A stretch of DNA of 64,000 nucleotides from Micromussa lordhowensis (GCA_964020085.1 OZ026598.1:12355816-12419815); one strand, 5' to 3'. Shown: positions 45,701-51,265, counted from the first letter of the stretch. The notes: a model not told the origin generated them from the letters alone. Numbers and translations: made by a program.

Positions 45701-48700
45701 TGTAACTTGGAAATGTGATTTCTTAGTTTACTACAAGGAGAGCACACGTAATAAGGGTTTGGAATGGAACGAGCACAACCAGCTGTTCCTTTATTTGTAT
45801 TTTGGTAGCAGTGGTCCAGAAGAGGGTCTTCATTTTTCTCCCTGTTTATGGAGTCTTGGGCGCATTCTTCCACAGTTACACTTTCACTTTGTATTTGAAC
45901 ATTGTTTGTTTCACTGTCAGTTTTTGAGCGCAAAGGCAACAAACTTTCACTAAAATTTTTGTTACAAAAATCGATCTGCAGTTCCACATTTTCTTTTCCT
46001 ATGTGATTATGCATTTCATTATTTTCTTTCCACAGATGTTGAACAATTCAAAGCCTCCATTTTTCTCGTTTTGCGGGGAATTTCATCTCGAATTCTAGGA
46101 GGCCTTCTCTTGTTATCTGTCTGGTTCAGTGAATGTCCCTTTAGATACAAGCTTGGAATTGGATCCTCTTTCGTTGGTTTCCCAGCTTTGAAACAGTTCG
46201 AGCAAACCTTAGTATCCTTAGTGATTTTAAAGTCCTTCCTGTTGATGAGTTGTGACCATTTACTGTACAAACTGGGATGAGGGCATCGATAAAAGCGTAT
46301 TTTTCTCTCCTCTCCCTTAAATATGTACCTTAAAAAAATTACAGATAAGATACCATTGTAATTTAAACTGTTCTGTATATAGTAATTACTTTATTAAAGC
46401 TTATGTGACAACCACAAGTAGCTGGTGCACTCACTTGTGTGGGTATCTTCGATCGTTGTCGCATCCAAAAATGGCACAATGGTCTCCTTTTCCCATCAAG
46501 CAGCAAAAATCTATGTTTTCGCGAAATTCGTAAATATTAGTGTATTAAAATACTCTAAACGCTGACCCGAAGCAGTATTTACATTCAAAATTACTTGAAC
46601 AGACTGCACGCTCAGCTGTTTGCCCCCTGAGCGACCACGTGACCTTTCTGTTTTCCCATAAACACCTTATAATTAGCGCCTGCAAACATGGCGGACATCA
46701 TGAATAAGGGCTATTCGATGATCCCTCAAAGCTAAACTTAAGGGTGTTTTAAGCAGATCATATTGTTGCTATGGTAACCTATTGTGTAAAATACATCATT
46801 GCAACTTGTTTACCAATGATTGGAAATTACCATTACTTTAGCATCACTTTTATACAGTGGCAGTATTCATCCTTCAAAGTATAGCTGTTAGAAAAGTACT
46901 GGAAACTGTTGCCAGCCTCCTTAAGTGTGATAGCACCTTCTGAACTTGTGTAAATAGACTAATGGCTGTAATTAATGCTGCCTCACCTTCTGATTTTGTC
47001 TCCGAGGACTCAATTTCTTAATGCTAATTTAAAGGATTACAGCTTCTGGGAATGAGTTTGGTATGATGTTGCAAGGTCCTGTTTTAAATACTGATTGTTC
47101 TTTTTCTTTTAGGTATCTCATCATCCACCCATCTCAGCTCTCCATGCTGAATCTGACCACTGGCTTTTCTGGCAGGAGTACAAGCTTGATAATAAATTCA
47201 GAGGACAGGTATTCCAATAATTGCAAGTCTTTGTTCTTGTATTTCCCAGAATGTCGTGATATTTTTTATAGTCAATTAATTCACATAATTATGCATATAT
47301 TTGTTGTATAGTTTTTTAAGGTTATCCCAACTGGCATTTGTCATGTGAAGTTCAAGTCAAATGGGCATCACTATACATGGAAGAAACCAATCACAACTAT
47401 CCATAACATTCTTGTCGGCAATCTTTATGTGGATCAGGTGTGTATCATGTTTATGTTATTTGAGAAATCAGAGATGGTATTTATTTCCTCATCCATGTAA
47501 TAATGATCTGTTGGAACAAAGATGGCAGCTGGCACATCCACCCAAATATCTTTACACTAGAGAAACTTTACAATGGTCATAAAGTTGTACAGAAAAGTTG
47601 TATAAAATCTTCACACCTTGCATTCACAATGTCCTTCACACAGGGGTAAATAGTGCAAAAATGTGGCTTTCCATGTGCTTAATAGGCTGTGTTAGGTTTG
47701 CAGTGTGTTGTGGTGAAAAGGGCAGGCACCCTCTTTTTCCCTACAGTGGGTTGTTTTGCTCACTTGAGCCATCAAAATAGGATGAACCCAAGAACAGACA
47801 GGGGGCAGATCAAATTCTCTGACTACCATTCTTCGTACATCGGTAAGACTGGCAGAAACCTTAACACAATACTGACTGAACACAAACAAGCAACGAGAAA
47901 GGGTGATGCCAACAATCACATTGCTATACATCGTCAACTGACAAACCACACAATTGACTGGGACTCCTCTCGATGCTTAACCTACATTTCAAACTATTTT
48001 CAACAAATGACTGTGGAAAGCTGGTACACTAACATAGAACAAGTGCCTCTTAACATTTGTCAACAGCTATCAGCACCTTACAAAACAACTTATTTAGGAC
48101 ATAAACAAAATCAATAGAACCTCAAACACACTGACTAAATTTGACTAACAATAGGGAGACCTCAAATAGACAGGGTTTGACTAACAATAGACAGATCAAA
48201 ATTTACTAGAAACGACCAATTACTGCTGGCAAACTTTACAAGAGTCTTTTAGCCAATACCATCAATGGACCAGACTTACAACATCATCAGGTAACTAAAA
48301 TTATTCACTTGACTCCGAAGATGACTTCTGCTCAGGTTGTTGAAATGTCAGTCACCAACAACAGCTTTTCCAGAACTACCCTCAACCGGACAATCCCACA
48401 AGACAAACTACTGTTTAATAAAATTAATAGCTGAAATCTGCTTGGATCAAGAAATACCTTGACACTTCAACCTGTGGAAAATGGCTTTCTGTAGCGTTTT
48501 CTAGAGCAACCTATATGGCACAACTCACTAAATATGATTGATAATGAACCAATTTTTGAGAAAACAACTCGTTCGTCATGTAGTGAATCTTTCTCCACGC
48601 AGTATATGTCCAATCCAAGTCCAATGCTATCTTCTTATCTCATCTCCCATTCTGTTGAGATGTGTCATTTTGATGATTCTCTCATTGCTCACTCTTCCAG

Positions 48701-50017
48701 GCCATCTGATCCCTAGAATCCTTCTCAAACATTTAAACTGGAATGCATCTATTTTCTTTTCTTCACCCCTGGTCATCTTCCATGTTTCACACCTTTTGGA
48801 CTATTTTTGATTTCACATTTTCTTAGTTTGGGAAAAATCTTCCTAATAGATTTTTCTGTTACTCTCCATGATTGTTAAATCTGAGTCAAATTGTAATTCC
48901 TGAAATTTTGAGGTGGGGTCATATCGGTAGATTTTGAAAAGAACATAATGCAACCTACTAGTACCCAGTCTCTCCTTAGGTACTTGGTCATTCATTTTGG
49001 CCATTTATTGATGTTTAAATTAGCTTTTAAACTAATCAAAAATTGTTAAAGTTTCTCATAAAATGGTAAAAGAGTTACGGTGGCTCAAAACAGTATCCAG
49101 CACATTCCAAGATGTAGACTTGGATGCACTCTATATCGATTGATGCCAAAATCATGGTATCAAAAAAACTGCTCAATCATTGGTGAACATGTTGCTGTCA
49201 AACTTGTGGCACAATACATGTAGGTTACCATAGGAACTGGTGGGCCTATGCTAAGTTTTATTCCATTCCATTGTGAGAAGTGAGAAGGCAATCACAATCA
49301 CTTCAGGAACATCTCTCCCTAGCTTTCCTTCAGAAATATCTTCCTTTGAACTGCTCGCCCTTCCCCCGTCCCCATTTCAGAATTTTCCAGTGATCTTCCA
49401 TGAGGTGAGTTGCGCCGTGGCCTCGTGGTTAGTGCGCTCGACTCCGGATCGAGCGGTCTGGGTTCGAGCCCTGGCCGGGGACGAGCCCTGGCCGGGGACA
49501 GTGTGTTGTGTTCTTGGGCAAGACACTTTACTCTCACAGTGCCTCTCTCCACCCAGGTGTATATATGGGTACCTGCTATTTGTTGGGGAAACCTAACAAA
49601 ATTGCAGGGGAGTGACCTGCGATGGACTATCATCCCGTCCAGGGGAAGTAGAAATACTTCTAGCCGCTTCATGCTACAGAAACCGGGATACGCTCCAGCA
49701 GCTATGAGCCAGCCTTGGCTCGAAGGCTTCACTTTTTTCCATGTGGTGTGTGTGTTACCTGGAGCCAAACTCTTCAGTAGAGTTTGAGTGGCCATGTGCA
49801 TAATGTGCATAATTTAAACACCTGACAATTGGATTTGCAGCTATTTCTAAGATAATTGTTCAGTCCATGTGATCATTCTGCAAATAACCAAAATGTACCT
49901 GTCTATCAACTTTGTAGGAAGGAGATGTGGTAGTAATGAATCACTTTACAAGAGAACAGTGTATACTACACTTTCAACCTGTCAGAAAAGTTCAAGACAA
50001 CTTTAGAAGGCTCAAAG
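17751..50017 (+). CDS. Oxysterol-binding protein-related protein (ORP) gene, partial
   Basis: Six exons join in phase by GT-AG introns: 17751-17799, 17965-18040, 18113-18197, 47113-47208, 47312-47437 and 49918-50017. They encode about 177 residues of the ORD lipid-transfer domain. ORPs exchange sterol or phosphatidylserine for PI4P at membrane contact sites. In order the product shows [12 protein letters not shown], a helix [27 protein letters not shown], the fingerprint [11 protein letters not shown] (split by the large intron), [31 protein letters not shown] and QCILHFQPV. The Lys and Asn of KPFNP and the two His of SHHPP correspond to the PI4P contacts known in yeast Osh4. All seen exons are open. 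Introns are 165, 72, 28,915, 103 and 2,480 bp. Upstream exons (PH/FFAT region, if any) and the ORD C-terminus were not found. Subfamily is not assigned. Confidence 0.9.
17965..18040 (+). CDS. ORP exon b
   Basis: Acceptor TGATTCCACAG and donor GTAAGA. It encodes [20 protein letters not shown] then STVLG, with two leftover bases (AG) completed by the next exon. The helix corresponds to the VAAFAVS block of ORPs. Confidence 0.9.
18113..18197 (+). CDS. ORP exon c
   Basis: Acceptor TTGTTGTAG and donor GTAAGT. It encodes [19 protein letters not shown] then VGYALIAEQ, the most conserved ORD stretch, ending exactly at EQ of the EQVSHHPP fingerprint in phase 0. Confidence 0.92.
18198..18764. other. 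Start of large ORP intron, no element identified
   Basis: Intron sequence after donor GTAAGTAAAA. No repeat or gene is recognised before the SINE. Confidence 0.5.
18765..19072 (+). mobile_element. tRNA-derived SINE, copy 1, with TSD
   Basis: A SINE of about 308 bp whose head resembles a tRNA: GGTGGCCTCATGGTTAGTGC, then CTCAACTCCGGAGCGAG as anticodon arm, and a decayed box B (GGTCCGAGCACTGG). The body (CAAGACACTTAACTCTCACA through CTTCATGCTACAGAAACCGG) matches copy 2 at 49411-49733 closely. The flanks ACTTATACTCAGGTTC (about 18747-18762) and ACTATACTCAAGTTC (about 19072-19086) form an approximate 14-bp target duplication. Short open frames here are incidental. Confidence 0.8.
19087..19220 (-). 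mobile_element. Penelope-like 3' tail, split from its ORF
   Basis: On the minus strand this is the 3' tail expected after a Penelope-like GIY-YIG frame, separated from that frame (21386-22560) by a LINE. It holds a hammerhead-like core (see next entry) and continues AACGTTTAGTCAAAC and AACAGTTTTTACC. The tail end abuts the SINE target site. Confidence 0.55.
19163..19213 (-). ncRNA. Hammerhead ribozyme-like motif
   Basis: Minus strand: CTGAAGA (19206-19200), then TGATC-GAAA-GATC, a perfect small stem-loop, then GAAAACGTTTAGTC. This fits the conserved hammerhead core C-U-G-A-N-G-A / stem II / G-A-A-A. Stem III (AAAC/GUUU) would be very short, as described for Penelope-like elements, where dimers are thought to be active. 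Stem I pairing is unclear, so activity is not established. Confidence 0.4.
19221..21385 (-). mobile_element. CR1/L2-like LINE, near-intact RT, nested in Penelope
   Basis: Frames 20709-21335 and 19470-20699 (minus) are one RT frame broken by a single TGA after DRDNY, where the family has Trp ([14 protein letters not shown]). Upstream is the linker ([20 protein letters not shown]). RT motifs follow in order: [52 protein letters not shown] (catalytic YADD reads YAND), and LKYLGV-like [18 protein letters not shown]. The C-terminus has [13 protein letters not shown] and RLQNKAMRI. The endonuclease is missing (5' truncation at about 21385). The 3' end is an (ATT)n tail (19221-19242). The insertion splits a Penelope-like element. 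Confidence 0.85.
21386..22560 (-). mobile_element. Penelope-like element RT + GIY-YIG
   Basis: Minus strand. The RT palm is intact as YVDD ([19 protein letters not shown]), preceded by the PLE block [12 protein letters not shown] and followed by [20 protein letters not shown]. An interdomain linker covers 21677-22100. Downstream, [20 protein letters not shown] (about 21610-21680) is a GIY-YIG endonuclease. A segment around TFNGKLYK...SPTLANIFM is duplicated in tandem (22370-22460 and 22462-22540), breaking the N-terminal part. The 3' tail of the element lies beyond a nested LINE (19087-19220). Confidence 0.82.
22600..22880. repeat. Degenerate minisatellite
   Basis: Diverged repeats of a unit of about 45 bp around GATTGAGAATG, ATTGCTATGGTTGAGATT and TTGATTGGTGATTGAGA. 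No protein is supported on either strand. Confidence 0.55.
22881..23949. other. No recognised gene
   Basis: Two + strand open stretches (22879-23367, 23430-23726) have no recognisable domain. The second ([19 protein letters not shown]) and decayed sequence to about 23900 could be part of an unidentified transposon protein. T-rich sequence lies at 23110-23250. Confidence 0.35.
23950..25712 (+). mobile_element. CR1-like LINE: endonuclease and RT front
   Basis: Frames 23964-24374, 24420-24872 and 24906-25232 are one broken ORF. An N-terminal hydrophobic leader precedes IHPSPGP (about 24265-24285), a decayed version of the IHPNPGP/2A-like motif seen at this place in CR1-type LINEs. An EEP-type endonuclease follows: [39 protein letters not shown]. 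The SDH-type histidine is kept in LDHQVIEF. A decayed RT front ([33 protein letters not shown]) ends abruptly at about 25712. The palm is missing. Confidence 0.78.
25713..28519. other. Gene-free intron stretch
   Basis: About 2.8 kb with no recognised gene or element, apart from the tandem repeat at 27682-27742. Several short open frames lack domains. A segment around 28349-28418 (acceptor-like TTTGCAG, donor-like GAGGTAATG) resembles an exon but has no known homology. Confidence 0.45.
27682..27742. repeat. 31-bp tandem duplication
   Basis: GAGAAATCTAGCAG followed by AAATCTAAATGACCTGA occurs twice head to tail with no clear difference, so the duplication looks recent. Confidence 0.8.
28520..28790 (-). 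repeat. Dispersed repeat R1, copy 2
   Basis: Reverse orientation of repeat R1. ATGTATGTCACACCAATCAG near 28571, GTAAAGGTGACTG near 28629, TTTCTTGGAATCAATACTGG near 28696 and ATTTGAAGTGGTTTTCTC near 28723 are reverse complements of blocks at 7190-7530. The (GAGT)n end and CTATGTTATGAG also match. Confidence 0.7.
28791..29075. other. No gene seen
   Basis: Intron sequence between repeat R1 and the Polinton left end. Nothing is recognised. Confidence 0.5.
29076..29481. repeat. Polinton left TIR with telomere-like repeat
   Basis: The left TIR matches 40270-40482 in reverse. Compared with the right TIR it lacks about 36 bp after GATGTCAC. GGGCGGTGG-type repeats follow from 29330. The stretch GGGTTAGGGTTAGGG (29460-29481) is 3-4 units of the animal telomere repeat, here inside the element rather than at a chromosome end. 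Confidence 0.75.
30061..30970 (+). pseudogene. Polinton integrase (DDE) with chromodomain-like tail
   Basis: Frames 30061-30312 and 30337-30738 form a retroviral-type integrase core that would insert the element DNA. The first Asp lies in [16 protein letters not shown], the second in LQTD followed by an in-frame stop (30310-30312) and GKEFYNQHM, and the Glu in [13 protein letters not shown]. Spacing fits D-D35-[17 protein letters not shown] and MAPADVN follow, as in Polinton integrases. After a frame change near 30790, [12 protein letters not shown] and QTW (about 30900-30950) resemble a chromodomain. The N-terminal zinc-binding region is not recognised. The stop and frameshifts make it inactive. 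Confidence 0.8.
30911..32515. repeat. Tandem duplication of about 0.8 kb in Polinton
   Basis: Two copies lie head to tail: 30911-31675 and 31684-32515. Markers GGCAAGGCGTGGCCCCAGAT, AACAATGCATGTCAATTTTT (second copy; variant in the first) and CAGGGTGGCTACATACAATT occur in both, about 838 bp apart over most of the length. The second copy has about 65 bp (31735-31800) absent from the first. Differences are a few percent, mostly single bases, so the duplication is younger than the Polinton's decay. Confidence 0.85.
30991..32954 (+). pseudogene. Polinton structural-type protein(s), broken
   Basis: Pieces in several frames read [58 protein letters not shown], and then an open frame 32343-32954. 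Within that frame [20 protein letters not shown] resembles the end of one Polinton structural protein, and [20 protein letters not shown] with a following [20 protein letters not shown] resembles the start of another conserved Polinton protein of the WEVGL type. Most of the first gene is present twice because of the tandem duplication. The exact proteins are not named with certainty; the assignment rests on motif style and the neighbouring integrase and ATPase. Confidence 0.55.
33223..34131. mobile_element. TIR element (hAT-like?) nested in Polinton
   Basis: TIRs of about 120 bp: TAGCCTGCAAGCAGGCTCAC on the left against GTGAGCCTGCTCGCAGGCTA on the right, continuing through CCCTGACCTCTGTAAATTTT. 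The flanks share AATAGCA (about 33214-33220 and 34131-34137), a 7-8 bp target duplication that would fit hAT-type insertion. No transposase is visible. The interior holds a minus-strand fragment with a helicase-like motif (next entry). Confidence 0.75.
33477..33731 (-). pseudogene. RecQ-like helicase motif I fragment
   Basis: The minus-strand frame begins [20 protein letters not shown], which resembles the Walker A region of RecQ-type helicases (DVL-x-LPTGYGKSL-x-Q), with the Pro replaced. Only this motif is recognisable; the rest of the fragment gives no further helicase motifs. It is probably a captured gene piece inside the TIR element. A chance match is possible because only one motif is present. 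Confidence 0.4.
34140..34550 (+). pseudogene. Polinton open stretch, function unknown
   Basis: Frame 34217-34531 ([39 protein letters not shown]) directly follows the nested TIR element and precedes ATPase remains. I do not recognise it. Position suggests a Polinton protein disrupted by the insertion. Confidence 0.35.
34551..34950. other. Polinton interior, no readable gene
   Basis: No domain is seen. The stretch falls between an unknown open frame and the packaging ATPase remains. Confidence 0.4.
34960..35325 (+). pseudogene. Polinton packaging ATPase, C-terminal part
   Basis: Frame-shifted pieces read [20 protein letters not shown] (about 35070-35130) and [20 protein letters not shown] with [10 protein letters not shown] (about 35175-35265), ending [10 protein letters not shown] at a stop. 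This matches the end of the FtsK/HerA-type genome-packaging ATPase of Polintons (the MVxFKNPRD and FGYLLLD-x-H blocks). Walker A and B regions are not recognised; the upstream part is shortened or scrambled. In intact elements it would drive DNA into the capsid. Confidence 0.65.
35760..36740 (+). pseudogene. Polinton small hydrophobic/basic proteins, broken
   Basis: Pieces include [33 protein letters not shown], a basic run [28 protein letters not shown] and then [20 protein letters not shown] with GGLVNKKK (about 36485-36560). Glycine- and alanine-rich hydrophobic stretches with basic tails are typical of minor capsid/pX-like proteins in Polintons. Frames change often and the assignment is by composition and position only. 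Confidence 0.4.
36741..37555. other. Polinton interior, no clear gene
   Basis: Short open frames on both strands lack domains. A C16 tract occurs at about 37497-37512. Confidence 0.4.
37562..37854 (+). pseudogene. Cys-rich open stretch, unknown
   Basis: Reading from GATAAGCTACCGCTGG the frame gives [20 protein letters not shown], then [13 protein letters not shown], a TGA stop, CNACLDCL and HYCNG before TAA. The paired cysteines suggest a zinc-binding protein. It lies in the Polinton next to a nested element and has one internal stop. I do not recognise the family. Confidence 0.35.
38130..38290 (+). pseudogene. THAP-like zinc finger fragment
   Basis: Two frames give [13 protein letters not shown] then [18 protein letters not shown] and [12 protein letters not shown]. 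The CAVLSC pair, a short hydrophobic PF block and W-x4-K spacing resemble the first half of a THAP DNA-binding finger. A donor-like GTAAGTG follows at about 38293. The second half (C-x2-H) is not found. THAP fingers are common in P-element- and ISL2EU-type transposases. Confidence 0.45.
38698..38980 (-). mobile_element. tRNA-Ser/Leu-like SINE
   Basis: On the minus strand it opens GTAGCCGCGTGGCCGAGTGG, continues GGCGCTGGATTTGAAATCTG (anticodon TGA, serine-like) and has box B GGTTCAAATC. The body reads CAATTAGCACAACAGTGC and ends AAATAAAGTTATTATTATTA. A 5'-truncated relative is at 41600-41715. It sits inside the 1.9-kb TIR element. Confidence 0.7.
39270..39420 (-). pseudogene. Acidic N-terminal transposon-type fragment
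   Basis: The minus strand reads [19 protein letters not shown] and later [12 protein letters not shown] with stops between. An acidic start followed by a PLADEEW-like block resembles the first exon of some coral DNA transposon proteins. The family is not named. Confidence 0.3.
40005..40310. repeat. Minisatellite beside Polinton right TIR
   Basis: Repeats of roughly 35-45 bp around CCACCGCCCATGACATCAGG and ACGACGGCCAC occur many times. The reverse complement pattern (GGTGGGCGGTGG, TGATGTCATGGGCGGTGG) is seen at 29350-29410 in the left end, so the array belongs to the TIRs. Confidence 0.7.
40483..41269. other. No gene seen
   Basis: AT-rich intron sequence. No element is recognised. Confidence 0.5.
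41270..41590 (-). repeat. Dispersed repeat R1, copy 3
   Basis: Reverse orientation: GAAGTGGTTTTGTGGAATAT near 41336, GCAACAGAATAAGACC near 41385 and GGAACAGTTCCATGTAGTTC near 41537 are reverse complements of blocks in copy 1. This copy lacks the RTE-like insertion found in copy 1. Confidence 0.65.
41600..41715 (-). mobile_element. SINE 3' end, 5'-truncated
   Basis: AATAACTTTATTCAAGTGTC then CACTGTTGTGCTAATTGAGG and ATAAACAAATATTTCAAATG match the 3' part of the tRNA-Ser/Leu-like SINE at 38698-38830. The tRNA-like head is missing. Confidence 0.75.
41716..42404. other. No gene seen
   Basis: Intron sequence with no recognised feature. Confidence 0.5.
42405..42712. mobile_element. Palindromic MITE, second copy
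   Basis: Reverse orientation of the element at 902-1252. A palindrome of about 117 bp (42594-42710) runs from AACAATTATTCCACTCGCGC to GCGCTCATGGAATAATTGTT with a GC-rich centre (GGCGCTACGCGCC). On its left side TTGGATAATGCAATT matches the first copy. Confidence 0.7.
42780..44565 (-). mobile_element. RTE-like LINE, RT palm deleted
   Basis: On the minus strand the order is: endonuclease end (about 44365-44525: ENQIDH, frame-broken RSLLDTR, DAASDHH), linker 44027-44347, RT front 43294-43968 ([60 protein letters not shown]), then directly the C-terminal part 42849-43364 ([53 protein letters not shown]). The palm with YADD and the motifs around it are absent between IATLRIIIE and AFNMLRKVW, an internal deletion of well over 150 codons. 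The 5' end is truncated. RTE clade is inferred from the C-terminal block. Confidence 0.75.
44639..45035. mobile_element. TTAAGGTGGCTC MITE, copy B plus inverted stub
   Basis: The most complete copy: TTTAAGGTGGCTCGAAACA at the left, then TCATTATAACCACTCTATAT, CAATAGGTTACCGTAGCAAC and TTTCAGAGCCACCTTAAAT at the right (about 44975). A second, inverted piece follows at once (AAATTTAAGGTGGCTCTGAA, 44984 onward) and stops near 45035. Confidence 0.75.
45045..46496 (-). pseudogene. THAP/DDE transposase (ISL2EU-like), truncated
   Basis: Minus strand. Exon 1 (46496-46435) encodes [20 protein letters not shown]; a 106-bp GT-AG intron follows and exon 2 begins at 46328 ([16 protein letters not shown]). 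Together they form a THAP-type finger: C-x4-C, W in YSKWSQL, then [11 protein letters not shown], where the usual C-x2-H reads C-x2-C. PSLYLKG follows. Frame 45544-46014 adds an acidic region and a coiled coil ([20 protein letters not shown]). Near 45480-45540 a decayed EEEFF and VRLRQGLSE segment is the start of the DDE transposase part. Then it is truncated, so no catalytic residues remain. ISL2EU affinity is inferred. Confidence 0.65.
46497..46727. other. Upstream of transposase pseudogene, nothing else
   Basis: Sequence 5' of the THAP gene start; GAGCGACCACGTGACC near 46637 is the only notable motif. No gene is seen. Confidence 0.4.
46728..46925 (-). mobile_element. TTAAGGTGGCTC MITE, copy C
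   Basis: Reverse orientation, diverged: TTGTTGCTATGGTAACCTAT near 46763, CCAATGATTGGAAA near 46812 and AGTACTGGAAACTGTTGCCA with CCTCCTTAA at the end. It lies just upstream of ORP exon d. Confidence 0.6.
47113..47208 (+). CDS. ORP exon d
   Basis: Acceptor TTCTTTTAG and donor GTATTC. It encodes [20 protein letters not shown] then [12 protein letters not shown], 32 codons in phase 0. The two histidines are the PI4P-binding pair of the ORD fingerprint. Confidence 0.92.
47312..47437 (+). CDS. ORP exon e
   Basis: Acceptor GTTGTATAG and donor GTGTGT. It encodes [20 protein letters not shown] then [20 protein letters not shown] and DQ, 42 codons in phase 0. The HYTW and HNILVG blocks are family-typical. 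Confidence 0.92.
47770..48430 (+). mobile_element. Penelope-like GIY-YIG fragment with 3' tail
   Basis: Frame 47689-48117 includes [20 protein letters not shown] and [20 protein letters not shown], then [12 protein letters not shown], the GIY-YIG endonuclease end of a Penelope-like element. The RT is missing. The 3' tail has CCGAAGATGACTTCTGCTCA then GGTTGTTGAAATGTCA (48315-48350), a hammerhead-like core with one change (CTGAAGA reads CCGAAGA). It lies in the 2.5-kb ORP intron. Confidence 0.75.
48525..48870 (-). mobile_element. RTE-like LINE C-terminal fragment
   Basis: The minus strand reads [37 protein letters not shown] and GLGHILRG, the same C-terminal block order as the LINE at 42780-44565, but from a different copy. 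Both ends are truncated. Confidence 0.6.
49076..49235 (+). mobile_element. TTAAGGTGGCTC MITE, copy D, left half
   Basis: ACGGTGGCTCAAAACAGTAT, then CTATATCGATTGATGCCAAA, ATCATTGGTGAACATGTTGC and TAGGTTACCATAGGAAC match the left half of copy B. The right half is missing. Confidence 0.65.
49411..49733 (+). mobile_element. tRNA-derived SINE, copy 2
   Basis: The tRNA-like head is well kept: GTGGCCTCGTGGTTAGTGCG, the anticodon arm CTCGA-CTCCGGA-TCGAG (anticodon CCG, arginine-like) and box B GGTTCGAGCCC. A 17-bp piece GAGCCCTGGCCGGGGAC is duplicated in tandem just after box B. The body matches copy 1 (18765-19072). The flanks CTTCCATGAGGTGAG and TTTCCATGTGGTGTG may be a diverged target duplication. 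Confidence 0.8.
49918..50017 (+). CDS. ORP exon f
   Basis: Acceptor ACTTTGTAG and donor GTATTT. It encodes [20 protein letters not shown] then [13 protein letters not shown] plus one base. The continuing exon (expected to encode the last ORD strands and helices) is not found up to 64000, so that intron exceeds 13.9 kb or the gene is broken. Confidence 0.88.
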
Positions 50018-50138
50018 GTATTTTATAATGATACAGAAACAATGTTTGAAGAAATTCAACGAATATTGAGGCCTGGAGATTTAAAGTAAACAAAATTTCT
50101 GTGAACTATGAAGGCTTAGAAGAAATTCAAGCAAACTA

Positions 50139-51058
50139 TTTAACGTGGCTCAAAACAGTTTCCAAGACATGGATTATGATTAGTCATTATAACCACTCTA
50201 TATCAGTTGATGCCACAGTCATGGTATCAAACAACTCCCTATCATTGGTTAACATGTTGGTGTCAATTTTGTGGCACAATAGGTTACCATAGCAACAATA
50301 CACCCTTAATTTTGGCTTTAGGCACCTTTAACTCCAAAAAGAACTCAGTGAAACCCATTTTTTATTTTCGAATTATAATAAGAGTAGTAGTATAGCTGCC
50401 AAATAAGCCTGGTGAACCCTTTGTTTTATTTATTCAAAATGGCCACCAATAAAAATTCAAGAAAATCGGACCATAAAAGTGGTGCATGAGGTGATGCACT
50501 GAAAAGGACTGGCAAGGGAAAAGTGGTGCTAGGCTGACGTCATGGGATATCCCCTCCCCCTCTATGGTGGTGCACTAAAATGAAGGGGGAAGGAAAAGTG
50601 GGCAAAAAGGTGGGCTCACTGAAAAGAAGGGGCAAAGGAAAAGTTGGCAAAAGGTGGTCTCACTGCAAAGGAGGGGCAAGGGAAAAGTGGTGCATAAGGT
50701 GGTTCACTTCAGCACCATTTTTGCCATAGTGCTGGAAGTCTAGTGAGTACATTAAGAGAAGGGGGTATCCCCCTTTCCATGATGTCAGCCCACCCGAAAG
50801 GAGGGGGCGTCGGAGGCGGCGGAGTTGGCATGACGTCAGCCTAGCACCACTTTTCCCTTGCCCCTCTTTTCCAGTGCACCACTTTTAAGGTCCAATTTTC
50901 TAGAACTTTTATTGGTGGCCATTTTGAATAATTAAAACACAGGTTTCACCAGGCTTATTTGGCAACCATACTTTTACTATAAGCATGAAAAGATGCAACT
51001 TTTTACAAAGTTAAAAAAAAATTCCGTAGTGGGGGTTCAGAGCGACCTTAAATTTTCG
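50139..51058 (+). mobile_element. TTAAGGTGGCTC MITE, copy E, split by another element
   Basis: The left part (50139-50393) has GTGGCTCAAAACAGTTTCCA, ACCACTCTATATCAGTTGAT and AATAGGTTACCATAGCAACA, reaching AATTATAATAAGAG. The right part (50971-51058) resumes TATAAGCATGAAAAGATGCA, ACTTTTTACAAAG and ends with CCTTAAATTTTC. The 50394-50970 element interrupts it. Confidence 0.75.
50394..50970. mobile_element. Foldback TIR element inside MITE E
   Basis: TIRs of about 90 bp: GCCAAATAAGCCTGGTGAA, TCAAAATGGCCACCAATAAA and AAAAGTGGTGCA on the left face their reverse complements on the right, ending TTCACCAGGCTTATTTGGCA. The interior holds diverged direct repeats around GGGGCAAGGGAAAAGTGG (four versions, about 50510-50690). 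No coding region is seen. Confidence 0.8.
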
Positions 51059-51265
51059 AAAATGTACATGTAAGATGGCTCTGAACCCACTGTACAGAAT
51101 TTTTTTCAACTTTGTAAAAAGTTGCATCTTATCATGCTATTACAACTCGAAAAAATAAAAAATGGGGGTCACCAAGCTTGCTTTTGAGTTGTAAGTGCTT
51201 AAAGCCAAAATTAAGGATCCTTTTAATAGGTTGTGTTGTTGCTGTGGTAACCTGTTATATAGAAA
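51059..51265 (-). mobile_element. TTAAGGTGGCTC MITE, copy F, inverted next to E
   Basis: Reverse orientation: AAGATGGCTCTGAACCCACT, AAAAAGTTGCATCTTATCAT, CCAAAATTAAGGATCC and TGTTGCTGTGGTAACCTGTT. It directly abuts the right end of copy E, forming a tail-to-tail inverted pair. Confidence 0.7.
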
